DNA from: Nemertoderma westbladi
Lineage: Eukaryota; Xenacoelomorpha; Nemertodermatida; Nemertodermatidae
Length of the DNA stretch: 64,000 nt
Direction of reading: 5' to 3'
NCBI GenBank assembly: GCA_032718475.1
Contig: JAUCBJ010003333.1
Location: forward strand, 62,001 to 126,000
In this document: positions 63,975 to 64,000 of the stretch, in pieces
How the letters are laid out: every line of letters begins with the position of its first letter
Position numbering within the stretch: the stretch's first letter is position 1
Program-made: the position numbers and the translations under genes
The notes under the pieces: model-generated
Told to the model about the DNA's origin: nothing
What the model saw: the letters and a program-made list of their open reading frames with translations, nothing else
Database searches by the model: none

Positions 63975-64000
63975 AAGCAGTGGATGTAAAGACCAAAGTT

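Overview
The window is eukaryotic, AT-rich and dense in transposons. Tightly packed genes occur only inside mobile elements. Elsewhere there are tRNA-derived SINE pieces, LINE fragments, foldback elements, homopolymer G/C runs and a 41-bp satellite. The element families (BEL/Pao, Maverick/Polinton, Harbinger-type MITE, tRNA-SINEs) and the metazoan-style WD40 genes point to an invertebrate animal genome. I cannot name the species.

Layout: (1) 1-3072 holds a perfect 53-bp hairpin and a frameshifted WD40 gene fragment. (2) 3073-25725 is one giant (22.65 kb) BEL/Pao LTR retroelement on the minus strand. Its 1.1-kb LTRs (3073-4206 and 24560-25725) start TG and end CA and are flanked on both outer sides by the 5-bp duplication ATTTA. 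Reading down the minus strand it holds a degenerate gag (18.9-15.4 kb), aspartic protease, RT, RNase H and integrase (15.0-10.3 kb), then, in the position of env, a 4.3-kb block of unrecognised ORFs (8.5-4.2 kb), one with retroviral zinc knuckles. It has been hit by a Harbinger-type MITE (15049-15423) and by a nest of insertions next to the 5' LTR: a TTAA-flanked element containing a TA-flanked element containing tandem SINE-bearing repeats. (3) 25.7-31.4 kb holds a 5'-truncated LINE between 174-180 bp direct repeats, a 65-68 bp tandem repeat and a foldback element.

(4) 31465-50204 is a full-length Maverick/Polinton (18,740 bp) with about 0.58-0.61 kb terminal inverted repeats and an exact 6-bp target duplication, AACATG. 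Plus-strand genes from the left are a small unknown, a RING finger protein, the packaging ATPase, two small proteins, integrase (one in-frame stop), two tandem penton-like proteins, a pVI-like protein, the major capsid protein, an adenain-like protease and an unknown. Minus-strand genes from the right are a frameshifted unknown, protein-primed DNA polymerase B (one frameshift and one stop), a divergent TATA-binding-protein homologue, and two small unknowns. The virion-morphogenesis genes are open while the two replication/integration genes are broken, so this copy looks inactive by itself.

(5) 50.2-64 kb holds SINE pieces (including a head-to-head inverted pair), an intact intronless 755-aa double WD40 propeller gene (54268-56535, minus), a LINE RT remnant (57.1-58.1 kb), a 41-bp satellite with higher-order structure (59.15-63.08 kb), and at the right edge what looks like a host coding exon with a splice donor.

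The most interesting items are the TBP-like gene carried by the Polinton, whose two repeats keep all four DNA-intercalating Phe positions, and the giant BEL/Pao element with its extra ORF block. All functional statements rest on motif recognition by eye. No database search was run.
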